DNA of 64,000 bases from Terriglobia bacterium (GCA_020073495.1 JAIQFD010000004.1:547001-611000); one strand, 5' to 3'. Numbered from the stretch's first letter, positions 8,016-17,777 are shown. Notes: generated by a model from the letters alone, not told the origin. Translations and numbers: made by a program.

Positions 8016-9098
8016 GTGCTGGTCTCGGACTTCGATTACCACCTGCCGGAAGAAAGGATCGCCCAGGAGCCACTGGAGGACCGAGCGGCCTCGCGCATGC
8101 TCCACCTGACCCGCGCGACGGGAGAGATGTTCGACACGGCTTTTCGCGAGTTCCCGGAGCTGCTTCGGTCCGACGACCTGGTGGTGCTGAACAACACGCG
8201 AGTGTTTGCGGCCCGGCTCTTCGGGCGTCGCAGCGGCAAGCGGGCGCAGCCGGTGAGTCCGCGCAATCCCGCCTCGCGCGAGTTCCTGCACGGCAAGGTC
8301 GAGGTCTTACTTACCAAGCAAGTTGGACCGAACGAATGGGAAGCCCTGGTCCGTCCGGGGCGGAAGATCGGCGTTGGGGAGCGCCTCTTCTTCGGAGAGC
8401 ACGACGAGCTCCAGGCCGAAGTCGTCGGGCGCGGCGAGTTCGGCGAGCGCACCTTGCGGTTCTCGCCGCTCGAGGACTTCTTCGGGATCGTCGAGCGGAT
8501 CGGGCACGTGCCGCTGCCGCCCTATATCGCGCGGGATGACCGTCCCGGCGACCGCGAGCGCTACCAGACGGTTTACGCGCGGCAACCCGGGTCGGTGGCG
8601 GCGCCGACCGCCGGCCTGCACTTCACCCCCGCGATCCTGGCGCGCCTGCACGAGCGCGGTGTCGAAACCGCCGAGATCACTCTGCATGTCGGCCTCGGCA
8701 CATTTCAGCCGGTGCACGTCGAAGTCGTCGAGGAGCACAAGCTCCATCGCGAATGGTTCCGAGTTCCGGAAGACGCGGCCAGCAAGATCAACAACGCCCT
8801 GAACGACCATCGGCGCGTGATCGCGGTCGGTACCACCAGCGTCCGATCGTTGGAATACTGCGCGCTGGGCAATGGACGCGTCCGTGCCGGGGAGGGCGAG
8901 GCCGACTTGTTCATCTATCCGGGGTTTCAGTTCCGGGTGGTGGGGGCTCTACTCACGAACTTTCATCTGCCGAAGTCCACGCTGCTGATGCTGGTCGCCG
9001 CGTTCGCCGGACGGGAAAAGGTGCTGGACGCCTATCGCCACGCAGTCGAGCAGACATACCGGTTCTACTCCTACGGTGACTGCATGTTCATTGAATGA
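8016..9098 (+). CDS. queA: S-adenosylmethionine:tRNA ribosyltransferase-isomerase QueA
   Basis: 360 aa from GTG 8016, slightly longer than E. coli QueA. It transfers and rearranges the ribosyl group of S-adenosylmethionine onto preQ1 at tRNA position 34 to make epoxyqueuosine. Diagnostic segments: [21 protein letters not shown] at the N-terminus, [30 protein letters not shown] near residue 200, [12 protein letters not shown], and the C-terminal [23 protein letters not shown] with YGDCMFIE. An insertion of about 17 residues after [10 protein letters not shown] explains the extra length. queD, queE and queC, which make the precursor, are 12 kb away in the same window. Confidence 0.96.
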   Translation: MLVSDFDYHLPEERIAQEPLEDRAASRMLHLTRATGEMFDTAFREFPELLRSDDLVVLNNTRVFAARLFGRRSGKRAQPVSPRNPASREFLHGKVEVLLTKQVGPNEWEALVRPGRKIGVGERLFFGEHDELQAEVVGRGEFGERTLRFSPLEDFFGIVERIGHVPLPPYIARDDRPGDRERYQTVYARQPGSVAAPTAGLHFTPAILARLHERGVETAEITLHVGLGTFQPVHVEVVEEHKLHREWFRVPEDAASKINNALNDHRRVIAVGTTSVRSLEYCALGNGRVRAGEGEADLFIYPGFQFRVVGALLTNFHLPKSTLLMLVAAFAGREKVLDAYRHAVEQTYRFYSYGDCMFIE

Positions 9099-9113
9099 TG
9101 GGCGGGCGGGGAT

Positions 9114-9134
9114 GCGCGGCCAAGGGGGCCGCGC
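9114..9134. terminator. Hairpin between convergent queA and cupin genes
   Basis: GCGCGGCC (9114-9121), AAGGG loop, GGCCGCGC (9127-9134). A strong GC stem without a T run in either direction; its position between two convergent stops fits a bidirectional terminator or a REP-like repeat. Confidence 0.5.
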
Positions 9135-9142
9135 TACGCAGT

Positions 9143-9472
9143 CTACTTCTCGCCGCCCTCAGGACCATAGAAGAGGACCCAGACGAAGAAGTCGTCGCTG
9201 AAATCCTCGAAGCGGTGCTCGACCCCGGCGGGCGCGAAGAGAAAATCTCCGGGTTCGAAGGGATGGCGCTCGCCGGCGTAGAAGTAGGTCCCTCGACCCT
9301 GAGCCACAAGATAAACCTCGTCGCGCGTGTGCGGAGTCTGCGGATCTGTTTTCCGGGGTGCGTACATTTTCACTTCCAGAGAGCCATGGCGGAAGACTGA
9401 CACCGACTGTTTGGCCTCGGGGGTGAACAGAGACGTGATAGCTTCAGTGAAAGCGACCTTGCAGATAGCCAT
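9143..9472 (-). CDS. Small cupin-domain protein
   Basis: About 109 aa from the ATG at 9472 (the frame stays open to 9532, so the start is not certain). A single conserved beta-barrel cupin: HTRDEVYLVAQGRGTYFYAG contains the first motif and PGDFLFAPAGVEHRFED the second, with probable metal ligands His, Glu and His. The family covers isomerases, dioxygenases and binding proteins and the sequence does not single out one activity. It converges on queA and is divergent from polA. Confidence 0.8.
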   Translation of the reverse strand: MAICKVAFTEAITSLFTPEAKQSVSVFRHGSLEVKMYAPRKTDPQTPHTRDEVYLVAQGRGTYFYAGERHPFEPGDFLFAPAGVEHRFEDFSDDFFVWVLFYGPEGGEK

Positions 9473-9560
9473 GGCACTCGATGATGCCCGAGGCACTCGC
9501 AGATTGCAATCGGCGCCGGTCGGCAGCCCCATTGTTCCAACGCCTTGTTAAACTGAACTG

Positions 9561-12293
9561 TTGTCCCCCAAGCCGCCCAACTCGCAGAAGCCCGCTGTCT
9601 ACCTGATTGACGCCATGGCGTTCATCTTCCGCGCTTATCACGCCATGGCGCGGCAGCGGCCCATGTCGACCAAGTCGGGCGTTCCCACCGCCGCGACCTA
9701 CGTTTTCGTGAACATGCTCCGCAAACTGCGCGACGACTTTTCGCCTGAGTACCTGGCGGCGGTCTTCGACGTCGCGGCGCCGACATTTCGCGACCAGCAA
9801 GCCGCACAGATGACCACCGTCCGCAAGTTCGACATCAAGACGCAGACGTTCCAGGAGGTGGAGTACAAAGGCTACAAGGCGAACCGGGCGGAGATGCCCG
9901 GCGACCTGGCGCAGCAGTTGCCCTACATCCGGCGCGCGCTGGAGGCGTACCGCATTCCCATCCTCGAGATGCCGGGCTACGAGGCCGACGACGTGATCGG
10001 CACGCTGGCGCGCAAGCTAGCCGAGCGATCGCATCCGGTATTCGTTGTCTCCAGCGACAAGGACATGCTGCAGCTGGTCAACGACAAGATTCGCGTGCTG
10101 AACCCTCCCAAGGACAACCTGATCTGCGATGCCGCCAAGGTAGAGGAGATCCTGGGCGTGCCTCCGGAGCAGGTGGTGGAGGTGATGGCGCTGCGCGGCG
10201 ACGCGATCGACAACATTCCGGGCGCGCCGGGGATCGGAGACAAGGGATCGGTCGAGATCATCAAGCAGTTCGGCTCTGTGGAGGCGGCCCTGGAGCGCGC
10301 CGCCGAGGTGCAGAAGAAGACTTACCGTGAGTCGCTGCAGAACAACCGCGAGGCCATCATAATCTCGAAGGAGCTGGCGACCATCGACACCAACGTGACC
10401 ATCGACCTCGACCTCGAGGCCATGAGGGCACAGGAGCCCGACGCCGATGCCGCACGCGCGCTCTTCACGGAACTGGAGTTCACCACGCTGGCCAAGGATT
10501 ACGCGCCAACGGTCAAGCTGGAGGAGACGGAGTACGCCGAGGCAAAGTCGGCGGCAGACATCGAGAAGGCGGTCAAGTCGTTGAAGAAGGGCGCCGCGCT
10601 GGCCGTAGCGCTCGCGCTGCCGGAGGCCGCAGCTCCGGCAGAGCAAGAAGACGAAGAGGACGACGCCAAGCCGGCGCTGCCACTCGGACTGGCAGCGCCC
10701 GATCTCCACACTCCCCTGGCGGCAGCGATCTCGGCTGCGCCGGCCAAGGCCCTGGCGGTCACGCTCGACCACAACAAAGCGGCCGAGGCGCTGAGAAAAG
10801 TCCTTTCCGACCTGAAGGTCCCGAAGGCGATCCACGATTACAAGTCGGCGATCCACGCCCTGGAGCCGCGCGGCGTGCACATCGAGGGCGTGCGCGACGA
10901 GCCCATGCTGCTCTCGTATCTGCTGGATCCGACCTATTCGGCGCACGGGCTGGCTGATGTTGCGCTGCGCCGCTTCAACCTGAGGCTTTCGGGTTCCGTG
11001 ACGGAGGCGGCCGACGTTGCTGGCCGGCTGGCGCCCATCCTGCGCCAGGAAGTGGAAGAAGCCGGATTGCTCAAGGTGTACGACGACATCGACCTGCCGC
11101 TCGTCCCGGTGTTGGCGCGCATGGAAGCCGCGGGCGTGAACATCGACTGCGACGTGCTGGCGAAGATGTCGAAGCGGCTGGACAGGGACGTCGCCGCCAA
11201 GGCGCGGGAGATCTACGAGCTTTCCGGTTCGGAATTCAATATCAATTCGCCCAAGCAACTCGGCGACGTGCTCTACAACCGGCTGAACCTGCCCAAGCCG
11301 GTCAAGTATGGAAAGGGCAAAACGCTCTCGACCGCACAGGATATCCTCGACGAGCTGGCGCTGACCCACGACGTGCCACGCCTGGTGCTCGAGTACCGCC
11401 AGCTCTCCAAGCTCAAATCCACCTACGTGGACGCGCTGCCGCAGCTTTGCCGCGCTGAGACCGGCCGCCTGCATACCACCTTCGGCCAGACCAACACGGC
11501 GACGGGGCGGCTATCGTCCATCAACCCGAACCTGCAGAACATCCCCATCCGCACCGAGCTCGGGCGCGAGATCCGCGCCGCGTTCACCGCCACTAAAGGT
11601 TGCGTGCTGCTCTCGGCGGACTACTCGCAGATCGAGCTGCGCCTGCTGGCACATTTCAGCGAAGACCCGCTGCTGATCGAGGCCTACCAGCGCGGGGACG
11701 ACATCCACACCCTCACCGCGTCCAAGGTCTTCGGCGTGCCGCCGCTGATGATCGACGCCGAGCACCGCCGCCGCGCCAAGGCGGTGAACTTCGGCATCGT
11801 CTACGGCCTCTCGCCCTTCGGGCTCTCGCAGCAGATCGGCATCGAGCAGGGCGAGGCCAAGAGGTTCATCGCCAACTATTTCGAAACGTACAAGGGCGTG
11901 CGCAGGTTCATCGACCGTACCCTCAACGAATGCCGCCGCGAGAAAAAGGTCCGGACGCTGTTCGGGCGGGTGCGGCCCATCGGCGACATCGACAGCAAGA
12001 ACCCGAACATGCGAGGCTTCGCCGAGCGCACCGCGGTGAACACGCCGCTGCAGGGCACCGCCGCCGACCTCATCAAGGTCGCCATGATCCGCATCGACGA
12101 GGAGATGCGCAGCCGCCAGCTCAAGTCACGCATGACCCTCCAGGTGCACGACGAGCTCGTCTTCGAGGTTCCCAAGGACGAAGTCGAGACCATGCGCAAG
12201 CTGGTGAAGGAGGGGATGGAGAATGCCCACAAGCTCAAGGTACCGCTGGTGGCAGACGTGGGGGTTGGGCCCAACTGGCGCGACCTGGAATAG
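9561..12293 (+). CDS. polA: DNA polymerase I
   Basis: 910 aa from a TTG start. Order: 5'-3' exonuclease domain (residues 1-300, with GYEADDVIGTLA and DAIDNIPGAPGIGDKG), a 3'-5' exonuclease-like domain (about 310-510) and the polymerase domain. Motif A DYSQIELR is near residue 688, motif B RRRAKAVNFGIVYGLSPFGLS near 735, motif C QVHDELVFEV near 862. The proofreading domain looks inactive: where E. coli has the DxE metal site this protein reads LAVALALPEAA, and an acidic low-complexity stretch (EQEDEEDDAK) follows. Role in gap filling and primer removal is the known family function. Confidence 0.97.
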   Translation: MSPKPPNSQKPAVYLIDAMAFIFRAYHAMARQRPMSTKSGVPTAATYVFVNMLRKLRDDFSPEYLAAVFDVAAPTFRDQQAAQMTTVRKFDIKTQTFQEVEYKGYKANRAEMPGDLAQQLPYIRRALEAYRIPILEMPGYEADDVIGTLARKLAERSHPVFVVSSDKDMLQLVNDKIRVLNPPKDNLICDAAKVEEILGVPPEQVVEVMALRGDAIDNIPGAPGIGDKGSVEIIKQFGSVEAALERAAEVQKKTYRESLQNNREAIIISKELATIDTNVTIDLDLEAMRAQEPDADAARALFTELEFTTLAKDYAPTVKLEETEYAEAKSAADIEKAVKSLKKGAALAVALALPEAAAPAEQEDEEDDAKPALPLGLAAPDLHTPLAAAISAAPAKALAVTLDHNKAAEALRKVLSDLKVPKAIHDYKSAIHALEPRGVHIEGVRDEPMLLSYLLDPTYSAHGLADVALRRFNLRLSGSVTEAADVAGRLAPILRQEVEEAGLLKVYDDIDLPLVPVLARMEAAGVNIDCDVLAKMSKRLDRDVAAKAREIYELSGSEFNINSPKQLGDVLYNRLNLPKPVKYGKGKTLSTAQDILDELALTHDVPRLVLEYRQLSKLKSTYVDALPQLCRAETGRLHTTFGQTNTATGRLSSINPNLQNIPIRTELGREIRAAFTATKGCVLLSADYSQIELRLLAHFSEDPLLIEAYQRGDDIHTLTASKVFGVPPLMIDAEHRRRAKAVNFGIVYGLSPFGLSQQIGIEQGEAKRFIANYFETYKGVRRFIDRTLNECRREKKVRTLFGRVRPIGDIDSKNPNMRGFAERTAVNTPLQGTAADLIKVAMIRIDEEMRSRQLKSRMTLQVHDELVFEVPKDEVETMRKLVKEGMENAHKLKVPLVADVGVGPNWRDLE

Positions 12294-12435
12294 GTTCCTG
12301 ATTCGGGACGGGTTGCATTTTGGGAGCCGATGTCCTTGACGAGCGTCCCAAGACAGGAATAAAAGGCGAGTTATAAGGACTCATACGAGCCCTGCTCGCC
12401 TCATGACGCGTGGCGCGCCGGGGACGAGGTACAAA

Positions 12436-12470
12436 GATGCGCCGCAGCCGCCTTGGTGCTGCGGCGCATC
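12436..12470 (-). terminator. Strong hairpin terminator after the sirtuin operon
   Basis: GATGCGCCGCAG (12436-12447) pairs perfectly with CTGCGGCGCATC (12459-12470) around an 11-nt loop. On the minus strand it begins 1 nt after the small membrane gene's stop and is followed by TTTGT. It also lies downstream of polA, so it may stop both transcripts. Confidence 0.7.
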
Positions 12471-12471
12471 G

Positions 12472-12666
12472 CTATTCCTCGTCGTACTTCTCCTGGTCCG
12501 CCTTGCGTTCCGCCGCCTCCCGCATGAGCCGGTTCATCTGTATCTGGCGGATGTGGCGCACCCGATAGAGGCGGCGGAAGACCAGGTGCCACAGAAACCA
12601 GAGCAGCGTGGCTATCACTCCAAGGAGGAGTAGAGTGTCGCCGATCTGTGCCAGTGACCGCAGCAC
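12472..12666 (-). CDS. Small single-pass membrane protein
   Basis: 64 aa from a GTG start that lies 3 nt beyond the sirtuin stop codon. One clear membrane segment (about residues 11-32, LLLLGVIATLLWFLWHLVF) is followed by a strongly charged, Arg/Glu/Lys-rich helix. No family recognised. The tight spacing to the sirtuin gene and the terminator right after it support it as a real gene. Confidence 0.6.
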   Translation of the reverse strand: MLRSLAQIGDTLLLLGVIATLLWFLWHLVFRRLYRVRHIRQIQMNRLMREAAERKADQEKYDEE

Positions 12667-12669
12667 GAT

Positions 12670-13377
12670 TCAGGCCCCAAAGAGTTTCGGCAGCAATTCG
12701 CCCGAAGGACCCAGGAAGACTTCGTCGAAAAACGGGCTGTTCGCCGGCTCTTCCGCGCCGATGTAGTAGGAGCGCGCCCCTCGTGACTTGGCCGCCTGCG
12801 CGAAGGCGGCTGCCGGATAAACGACCCCCGACGTGCCGACGGCCATGAAGAGGGTCGCGCGGTCGAGCTGGGCGAAGATGTGGTCCATCTCGAAGGGCGT
12901 CTCGCCGAACCAGCAGATGTGCGGGCGGATCCTGCCGCCGCAATCGCAGCGCGGGATGTCGGCGCCAGGCTCGAGGGTCCAGTCGTCGTCGAACGGAGGC
13001 CGGCCGCAGTCGTCCTCGCAGCGGCTCTGGAAGATCTTGCCGTGCATGTGCGCCACGCGGCGTGAGCCCGCCATTTCGTGCAGGTGGTCCACGTTCTGCG
13101 TGCACAGGAAGAAGCGCTCGCCCAGCCGCTGCTCCAGCTCCGCCAGCGCGCGATGTCCGGGATTGGGCTGCACCTCGCGGTGCTTGCGCCGCCGCTCGGA
13201 ATAGAACTCCCAGACGAGCTTGGGATCGCGCGCCCAGGCGATGGGCGAGGCGACATCTTCGACGCGGTACTTGCGCCACACGCCGTTCATCCCGCGAAAG
13301 GTCGGAAGGCCACTTTCCGCACTGATGCCCGCGCCGGTGAGGATAAAAAGGTAGTCGGTGGGAGAGATGGGGATCAA
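12670..13377 (-). CDS. cobB: NAD-dependent protein deacylase (sirtuin, CobB-like)
   Basis: 235 aa. It removes acyl groups from lysines using NAD. NAD-binding GAGISAESGLPTFRG (residues 16-30), TQNVDHLHEMAG (about 93-104), catalytic His in HMHGKIF, and four zinc-ligand Cys in RCEDDCG and RCDCGG. WEFYSERRR carries the Tyr-x-x-Arg pair that in CobB and SIRT5 recognises succinyl- or malonyl-lysine, so desuccinylase activity is likely besides deacetylase. Translationally close to the small membrane protein downstream and 2 nt from glmM upstream on the same strand. Confidence 0.95.
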   Translation of the reverse strand: MIPISPTDYLFILTGAGISAESGLPTFRGMNGVWRKYRVEDVASPIAWARDPKLVWEFYSERRRKHREVQPNPGHRALAELEQRLGERFFLCTQNVDHLHEMAGSRRVAHMHGKIFQSRCEDDCGRPPFDDDWTLEPGADIPRCDCGGRIRPHICWFGETPFEMDHIFAQLDRATLFMAVGTSGVVYPAAAFAQAAKSRGARSYYIGAEEPANSPFFDEVFLGPSGELLPKLFGA

Positions 13378-13379
13378 AG

Positions 13380-14771
13380 CTACACCCCGAGTGCCTTCTG
13401 GATCGCAGCCGCGATGGCGTCGGCGTGCTTGTGCATGAGGTCAGCGCTTTCGGCTTCGATCATGACCCGCGCCAGGGCCTCCGTACCGGAGTAGCGAACC
13501 ACCACGCGGCCGTTGCCGTCGAGTTCCTGCTCTGCCGCGCGGATCGCGTCGGCGACCGCGGCAATCCCCACCAGAGGCTTCTTCTCGCGCACGCGAACAT
13601 TCTTGATGGTTTGCGGGAACACCTTGAGGTCGGCGACCAGCTCATGGAGCGGTTTGCCGCTGCGGCCGACGATCTCCAGCACGCGCAGCGCGGTAAGCAG
13701 TCCATCGCCGGTGGTGGCCTCGCCATCGCGGAAGATGATGTGCCCGGACTGCTCGCCGCCGAGGGCCGCGCCGGTTCTCTGCATCTCCTCCAGCACGTAC
13801 TTGTCGCCGACGGCCGCGCGCAGCATGTGGATGCCGGATCGTTTGAGCGCCGCCTCCAGTCCCATGTTCGACATGGTCGTGGCCACGACGGTGTCGCCGG
13901 TGAGCGCGCCGCGGGCCGTCATTTCGCGCGCCGCCAGTAGCAGCACCGCATCGCCGTTCACGATCTTGCCCCTGGAGCAGGAGAACAGGGCACGGTCGGC
14001 GTCGCCGTCGAAGGTGATGCCGACATCGGCCCGCGCGGCCAGAGTCGCGTTGGCGACGACTTCCGGATGCAGCGCGCCGCAGTTCTCGTTGATGTTCTGC
14101 CCGTCGGGCGAGTCCTCGATGAAGTGCGCCTCAACACCGGCGGCGGCAAAGACGTCGTGCGCCAGCTCACTGGCGGCGCCATTGGCGCAATCCACTTCCA
14201 CGCTCAGGCCGCGCAGCTTCGCGGTATCCACGTTCGAGACCACCCACTGCGCGTAGGCGCGGCGCAGCGCCGCTTCGCCCGGCAGCATGGACCGCACCGG
14301 TTCGGTCGGCTCTACGTCGCTGCTGCGGTCGGTCTCCGAGAGCAGCTTGAATATCTCGTGCTCGACCGCCAGCTCCACCGCATCGCCGAGCTTGTAGCCG
14401 TCGCCCCCGAAGACCTTGATGCCGTTGTCCGTCCAAGGATTGTGCGAGGCGGAAATGACGATCCCGGCGGAGAGCCTTTGCGAGCGCGCCAGGTAGGCGA
14501 TCCCCGGCGTGGTGATGACACCCGCGCTGCGCACTTGCGCGCCGGCAGACAGAAGGCCGGCCGCCACCTCGTTGGCGATCCAGTGGCTCGATTCGCGCGT
14601 GTCCTGGCCGATGATGACGCGGGCGTCCTGCCCCAGGTGGTGGCCGAGCGCGCGTCCGATGGCGAACACTGTCTCCTCATCGAGCGGAAATGCGCCGGCG
14701 ACGCCGCGGATCCCGTCGGTGCCGAAAAGCTTCCGTTCCTTGCCGGGCTGCATCTGGGTTCCTGTGCTCAT
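13380..14771 (-). CDS. glmM: Phosphoglucosamine mutase
   Basis: 463 aa, ATG 14771 overlapping the stop of the cdaR-like gene (ATGA). It converts glucosamine-6-phosphate to glucosamine-1-phosphate for UDP-GlcNAc and peptidoglycan. FGTDGIRGVAG at the N-terminus, the phosphoserine loop VISASHNPWTDNG near residue 105, the magnesium site FDGDADRALF near 255, the sugar-binding GGEQSGHIIF and the phosphate-binding RYSGTEALARVM at the end. The order cdaA-cdaR-glmM is conserved in many bacteria, where CdaR and GlmM modulate the diadenylate cyclase. Confidence 0.96.
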   Translation of the reverse strand: MSTGTQMQPGKERKLFGTDGIRGVAGAFPLDEETVFAIGRALGHHLGQDARVIIGQDTRESSHWIANEVAAGLLSAGAQVRSAGVITTPGIAYLARSQRLSAGIVISASHNPWTDNGIKVFGGDGYKLGDAVELAVEHEIFKLLSETDRSSDVEPTEPVRSMLPGEAALRRAYAQWVVSNVDTAKLRGLSVEVDCANGAASELAHDVFAAAGVEAHFIEDSPDGQNINENCGALHPEVVANATLAARADVGITFDGDADRALFSCSRGKIVNGDAVLLLAAREMTARGALTGDTVVATTMSNMGLEAALKRSGIHMLRAAVGDKYVLEEMQRTGAALGGEQSGHIIFRDGEATTGDGLLTALRVLEIVGRSGKPLHELVADLKVFPQTIKNVRVREKKPLVGIAAVADAIRAAEQELDGNGRVVVRYSGTEALARVMIEAESADLMHKHADAIAAAIQKALGV

Positions 14772-15436
14772 TGTGCCTTGGAGGTCTTCCCCGTGACGAC
14801 GGTGACGCGGAGGGGCGTGGGCCGCAGTTCGCGCACCAGCGGGTCCGCGACGTACGCATTGGCGGTGAAGGTGGCGCGGCCAACCACGCCAGTAGCGTCG
14901 ATGGGATCGGTCAGGGCGGCCTCGACGGCAGCTACGCGGCGCTCAGGTCCAACGATGGCGATCTCCGCCGGGTCTGCCGTGATGCCGGTGATGCCGAATC
15001 CGGTGGCGAACGTCCCGGTTACGCGCGGGTGCACCGGCACCACCTTGTTGCCCCGGCGGTCGAAGGTCAGGCGGATATGCGCGGGGATGACCTGCATCAC
15101 CTCGACGTCGTAAGGAACCTTCACCTGCGTCGCGGTCAGGTCGAAAGTGCGCTCGCCGGGCCGGATGTTGCCCAGGTCCACGATCGTGTGGACGTCAGCG
15201 GCGCTCAGCTCCCGCACGCGGCGCGAGGGCCCGCGCAGGCGGACTTGCGCCTGCGGCACGACCTCGGTGGTGATCTCCAGGTCTTCCGGGACCTGGTGGA
15301 ACTCTATGGGCACGTTGAAGCCGATCTCGATCACCGGTTCGCGCGACACCGCCGACCACAGCAGCACCGCGCTGATCAGAGCAATGAGCTTGAGGGAGAG
15401 GTTGTGGAGCACCCAGCGCTGGAACCAGGCGATCAT
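14768..15436 (-). CDS. cdaR: CdaR-like protein with YbbR domains
   Basis: 222 aa. One N-terminal membrane helix (about residues 12-30) then extracytoplasmic YbbR-type repeats (VPIEFHQVPEDLEITTEVVPQAQVRLRGPSR pattern, repeated once more). YbbR/CdaR proteins bind and regulate CdaA at the membrane. It overlaps cdaA by 4 nt upstream and glmM by 4 nt downstream, so all three are co-translated. Shorter than Firmicute CdaR (four YbbR domains there, about two here). Confidence 0.85.
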   Translation of the reverse strand: MIAWFQRWVLHNLSLKLIALISAVLLWSAVSREPVIEIGFNVPIEFHQVPEDLEITTEVVPQAQVRLRGPSRRVRELSAADVHTIVDLGNIRPGERTFDLTATQVKVPYDVEVMQVIPAHIRLTFDRRGNKVVPVHPRVTGTFATGFGITGITADPAEIAIVGPERRVAAVEAALTDPIDATGVVGRATFTANAYVADPLVRELRPTPLRVTVVTGKTSKAQ

Positions 15437-16302
15437 CGCTCGCCCTCCGGGTGCGCGGGGTGGGGACGCGCGGCGCCGTTGGCAGCCTCCAGCTCGCTGG
15501 CGCTGACGATGGGCGTGGGCAAGGTGGCTGCGGGCACGTAGGCTTGCAGCAGTTCGCTCAGGCGCTCGCGCAGGTACTCGACGGTGATATCGCGCTCGAT
15601 CTGCCCGGAGACCGCCAGGCTGACGGAGCCCGTCTCTTCGGAGACGATCACAGCCACCGCGTCCGTCTCTTCGGTGATGCCGATCCCGGCGCGATGCCGC
15701 GTCCCCAGCTGGGTCGAGAGCACCGGATTCATGGAGAGCGGGAGGAAACAGGCTGCGGCCGCTACGCGGTCTTTCTGGATGATGACCGCGCCGTCGTGCA
15801 GAGGCGCGCTGGGGCGGAACAGCGTCGCCAGCAGATCGTAGCTGAGGCGCGCCTCCAGCGGCACGCCGCTCTCGATGTAGGTGCGTAGCCCGATATCGCG
15901 CTCGATGACCACCAGGGCGCCGGTCTGGTTCTGCGCGAACAAGTTGGCGGCGAGGACAATATCTTCGTATGAGCTTCCCGACGCCCGCCCGCCTGCGCGA
16001 GCAAATGTGAGCTTCCGGCCGACCTTGGCCAGAGCCTGGCGGATCTCAGCCTGGAAGACGACGATCAGCGCGAAGATGGCGTAGGGAAGTGAGGTCGAGA
16101 TCAGCCAGTTGAGGGTCCGGAGTTCACCGAACCGCGCCAGGTAAAAAGCGATGATCAGCACGCCCACCCCGACCAGCATCTGGAACGCGCGAGTCCCCTT
16201 GATCAGTACCAGGAACTCGTAAATCAGCAGGGCGACGATGACGATGTCGAGGATCGACATCGCCGACACCTGTATCGTCCGCCCCCAGATGTGCGTGGTC
16301 AA
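15433..16302 (-). CDS. cdaA: Diadenylate cyclase CdaA
   Basis: 289 aa from TTG 16302, which has AAAGGA six bases upstream; alternatives are GTG 16269 and ATG 16260. Three membrane helices (about residues 16-85) precede the DAC domain. Catalytic motifs DGAVII and the RHRAGIGITEETDA block (GTRHRA) are intact, so synthesis of cyclic di-AMP from two ATP is expected. Cyclic di-AMP controls potassium and osmotic balance and wall homeostasis in other bacteria. The C-terminal tail is Pro/His-rich. Head of the cdaA-cdaR-glmM operon. Confidence 0.94.
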   Translation of the reverse strand: MTTHIWGRTIQVSAMSILDIVIVALLIYEFLVLIKGTRAFQMLVGVGVLIIAFYLARFGELRTLNWLISTSLPYAIFALIVVFQAEIRQALAKVGRKLTFARAGGRASGSSYEDIVLAANLFAQNQTGALVVIERDIGLRTYIESGVPLEARLSYDLLATLFRPSAPLHDGAVIIQKDRVAAAACFLPLSMNPVLSTQLGTRHRAGIGITEETDAVAVIVSEETGSVSLAVSGQIERDITVEYLRERLSELLQAYVPAATLPTPIVSASELEAANGAARPHPAHPEGER

Positions 16303-16400
16303 AAAATGGTCCTTTCGGTCAGAACTGCTGCGAACCGGCCGCCCAGGCCAATATTGTAAAGCACCTGCGAGCGCCGCAGGAGTGGCGCTGACTGCCCCTC

Positions 16401-17777
16401 TTATCTCTTCTGGGACCGCTTCACGGTCGCGGAGATCACGCCGCGGGCCACTCGGGCGCTGATCTCATCCCCGGGTTTGACCCGGGCAGCGTCCTTTACC
16501 AGGTTTCCCGAGGCATCGAAGACCAGCGCGTAGCCGCGCTCAAGGATCTTGACCGGCGAGAGTTCGTCCAGACGCGCTGTGACCTGCCCCAGCCGGACGC
16601 GATGCTGGAGGAAGTATCGCTGCGCAGCCGCGCCCAGGGTCCCGACCCGCGCTACGACGTCGCGGCGCATGGAGGCCAACTGGCGGCGCAGGTCGAAGTG
16701 GCGCACGCGCGCCGCAGCCACATCGAGCCGCGAGCGGTATCGTTGCAACAGCCCCCGCTGCACCTCCGCCATGCGGAACACGAGTTCGTCCACCCGCTGC
16801 TGGCGCCGTGCGATCAGCTCGTGCATGCGCGCCATGGCGCCGTGCTGCGCAAGCTCGGTGAGCGCCTGGCGCGCGACCAGAAGCCGGTACCGCGCCGCGT
16901 GCTCCAGGCGCCGGTGGAGAGAGCCGAGCGTCTCATCAAGATCGTGCTTGGATTGGATCACCAGCTCGGCGGCCGCGGACGGGGTGGGCGCGCGCAGGTC
17001 GGCGACGAAGTCCGCGATGGTGAAATCCGTCTCGTGCCCGACGGCCGATATCACAGGCACTTTCGAGCCGGCTATGATTCGCGCCAGAGCCTCGTCGTTG
17101 AATGCCGCCAGGTCTTCCACCGATCCCCCGCCGCGGGCTGCGATGATGACGTCCACGTTCTGCGCCTGGCTGAAGTACTCGATTCCGGCGGCGACCTCAG
17201 CGGGCGCGGCTTCGCCCTGCACCTGTGCCGGGAAGATGAGGATGTTCACCGTCTCGTGGCGGCGGCGCAGGATGTTGAGGATGTCCTGGATGGCGGCGCC
17301 GCGCGGCGAAGTCACGACGCCGATGCACCGCGGCAGTCTGGGGATGGGCCGCTTGCGCGCCGGATCGAATAGCCCTTCCGCCTGCAGCTTGGCCTTGAGC
17401 TGCTCGAACGCGACCTGGAGCGCGCCTGCGCCCTTGGGCTCCAGGTACTCGGCCATCAGTTGCAGTTCGCCGCGCTGCTCGTATACGGTGACGCGCCCGC
17501 GCGCGATCACCTGCATGCCGTTGTCGGGGCGGAAGCGCAGCAGCCGCGCCGACGACTTGAACATCACGATGCGGAGCTGGGCGTCACCGTCCTTCAGCGT
17601 GAAGTAGAGGTGGCCGGAGTCGGCCGGCCGGTAGTTCGAGATCTCCCCCTCGACCCAGACGTCGGTGTACTCGCGCTCCAGCGCGGTACGCACGGCGCTG
17701 ATGAGGTCGCGCACCGCCCAAACGCGGCGCGCCTGGGCGATCTCGAAACCCAGCCCGAGCTGCTCTCGGTCGTCCAC
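16401..17777 (-). CDS. xseA: Exodeoxyribonuclease VII large subunit
   Basis: 458 aa from a GTG start. N-terminal OB-fold (VWVEGEISNYRPADSGHLYFTLKD, about residues 38-60), the catalytic domain with GVVTSPRGAAIQDIL, IIAARGGGSVEDLAAFNDE and ISAVGHETDFTIADFVADLRAPTPSAAAE, then a long coiled-coil region and a C-terminal segment ERGYALVFDASG. It degrades single-stranded DNA with the small subunit XseB, whose gene is not adjacent here. Confidence 0.96.
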   Translation of the reverse strand: MDDREQLGLGFEIAQARRVWAVRDLISAVRTALEREYTDVWVEGEISNYRPADSGHLYFTLKDGDAQLRIVMFKSSARLLRFRPDNGMQVIARGRVTVYEQRGELQLMAEYLEPKGAGALQVAFEQLKAKLQAEGLFDPARKRPIPRLPRCIGVVTSPRGAAIQDILNILRRRHETVNILIFPAQVQGEAAPAEVAAGIEYFSQAQNVDVIIAARGGGSVEDLAAFNDEALARIIAGSKVPVISAVGHETDFTIADFVADLRAPTPSAAAELVIQSKHDLDETLGSLHRRLEHAARYRLLVARQALTELAQHGAMARMHELIARRQQRVDELVFRMAEVQRGLLQRYRSRLDVAAARVRHFDLRRQLASMRRDVVARVGTLGAAAQRYFLQHRVRLGQVTARLDELSPVKILERGYALVFDASGNLVKDAARVKPGDEISARVARGVISATVKRSQKR

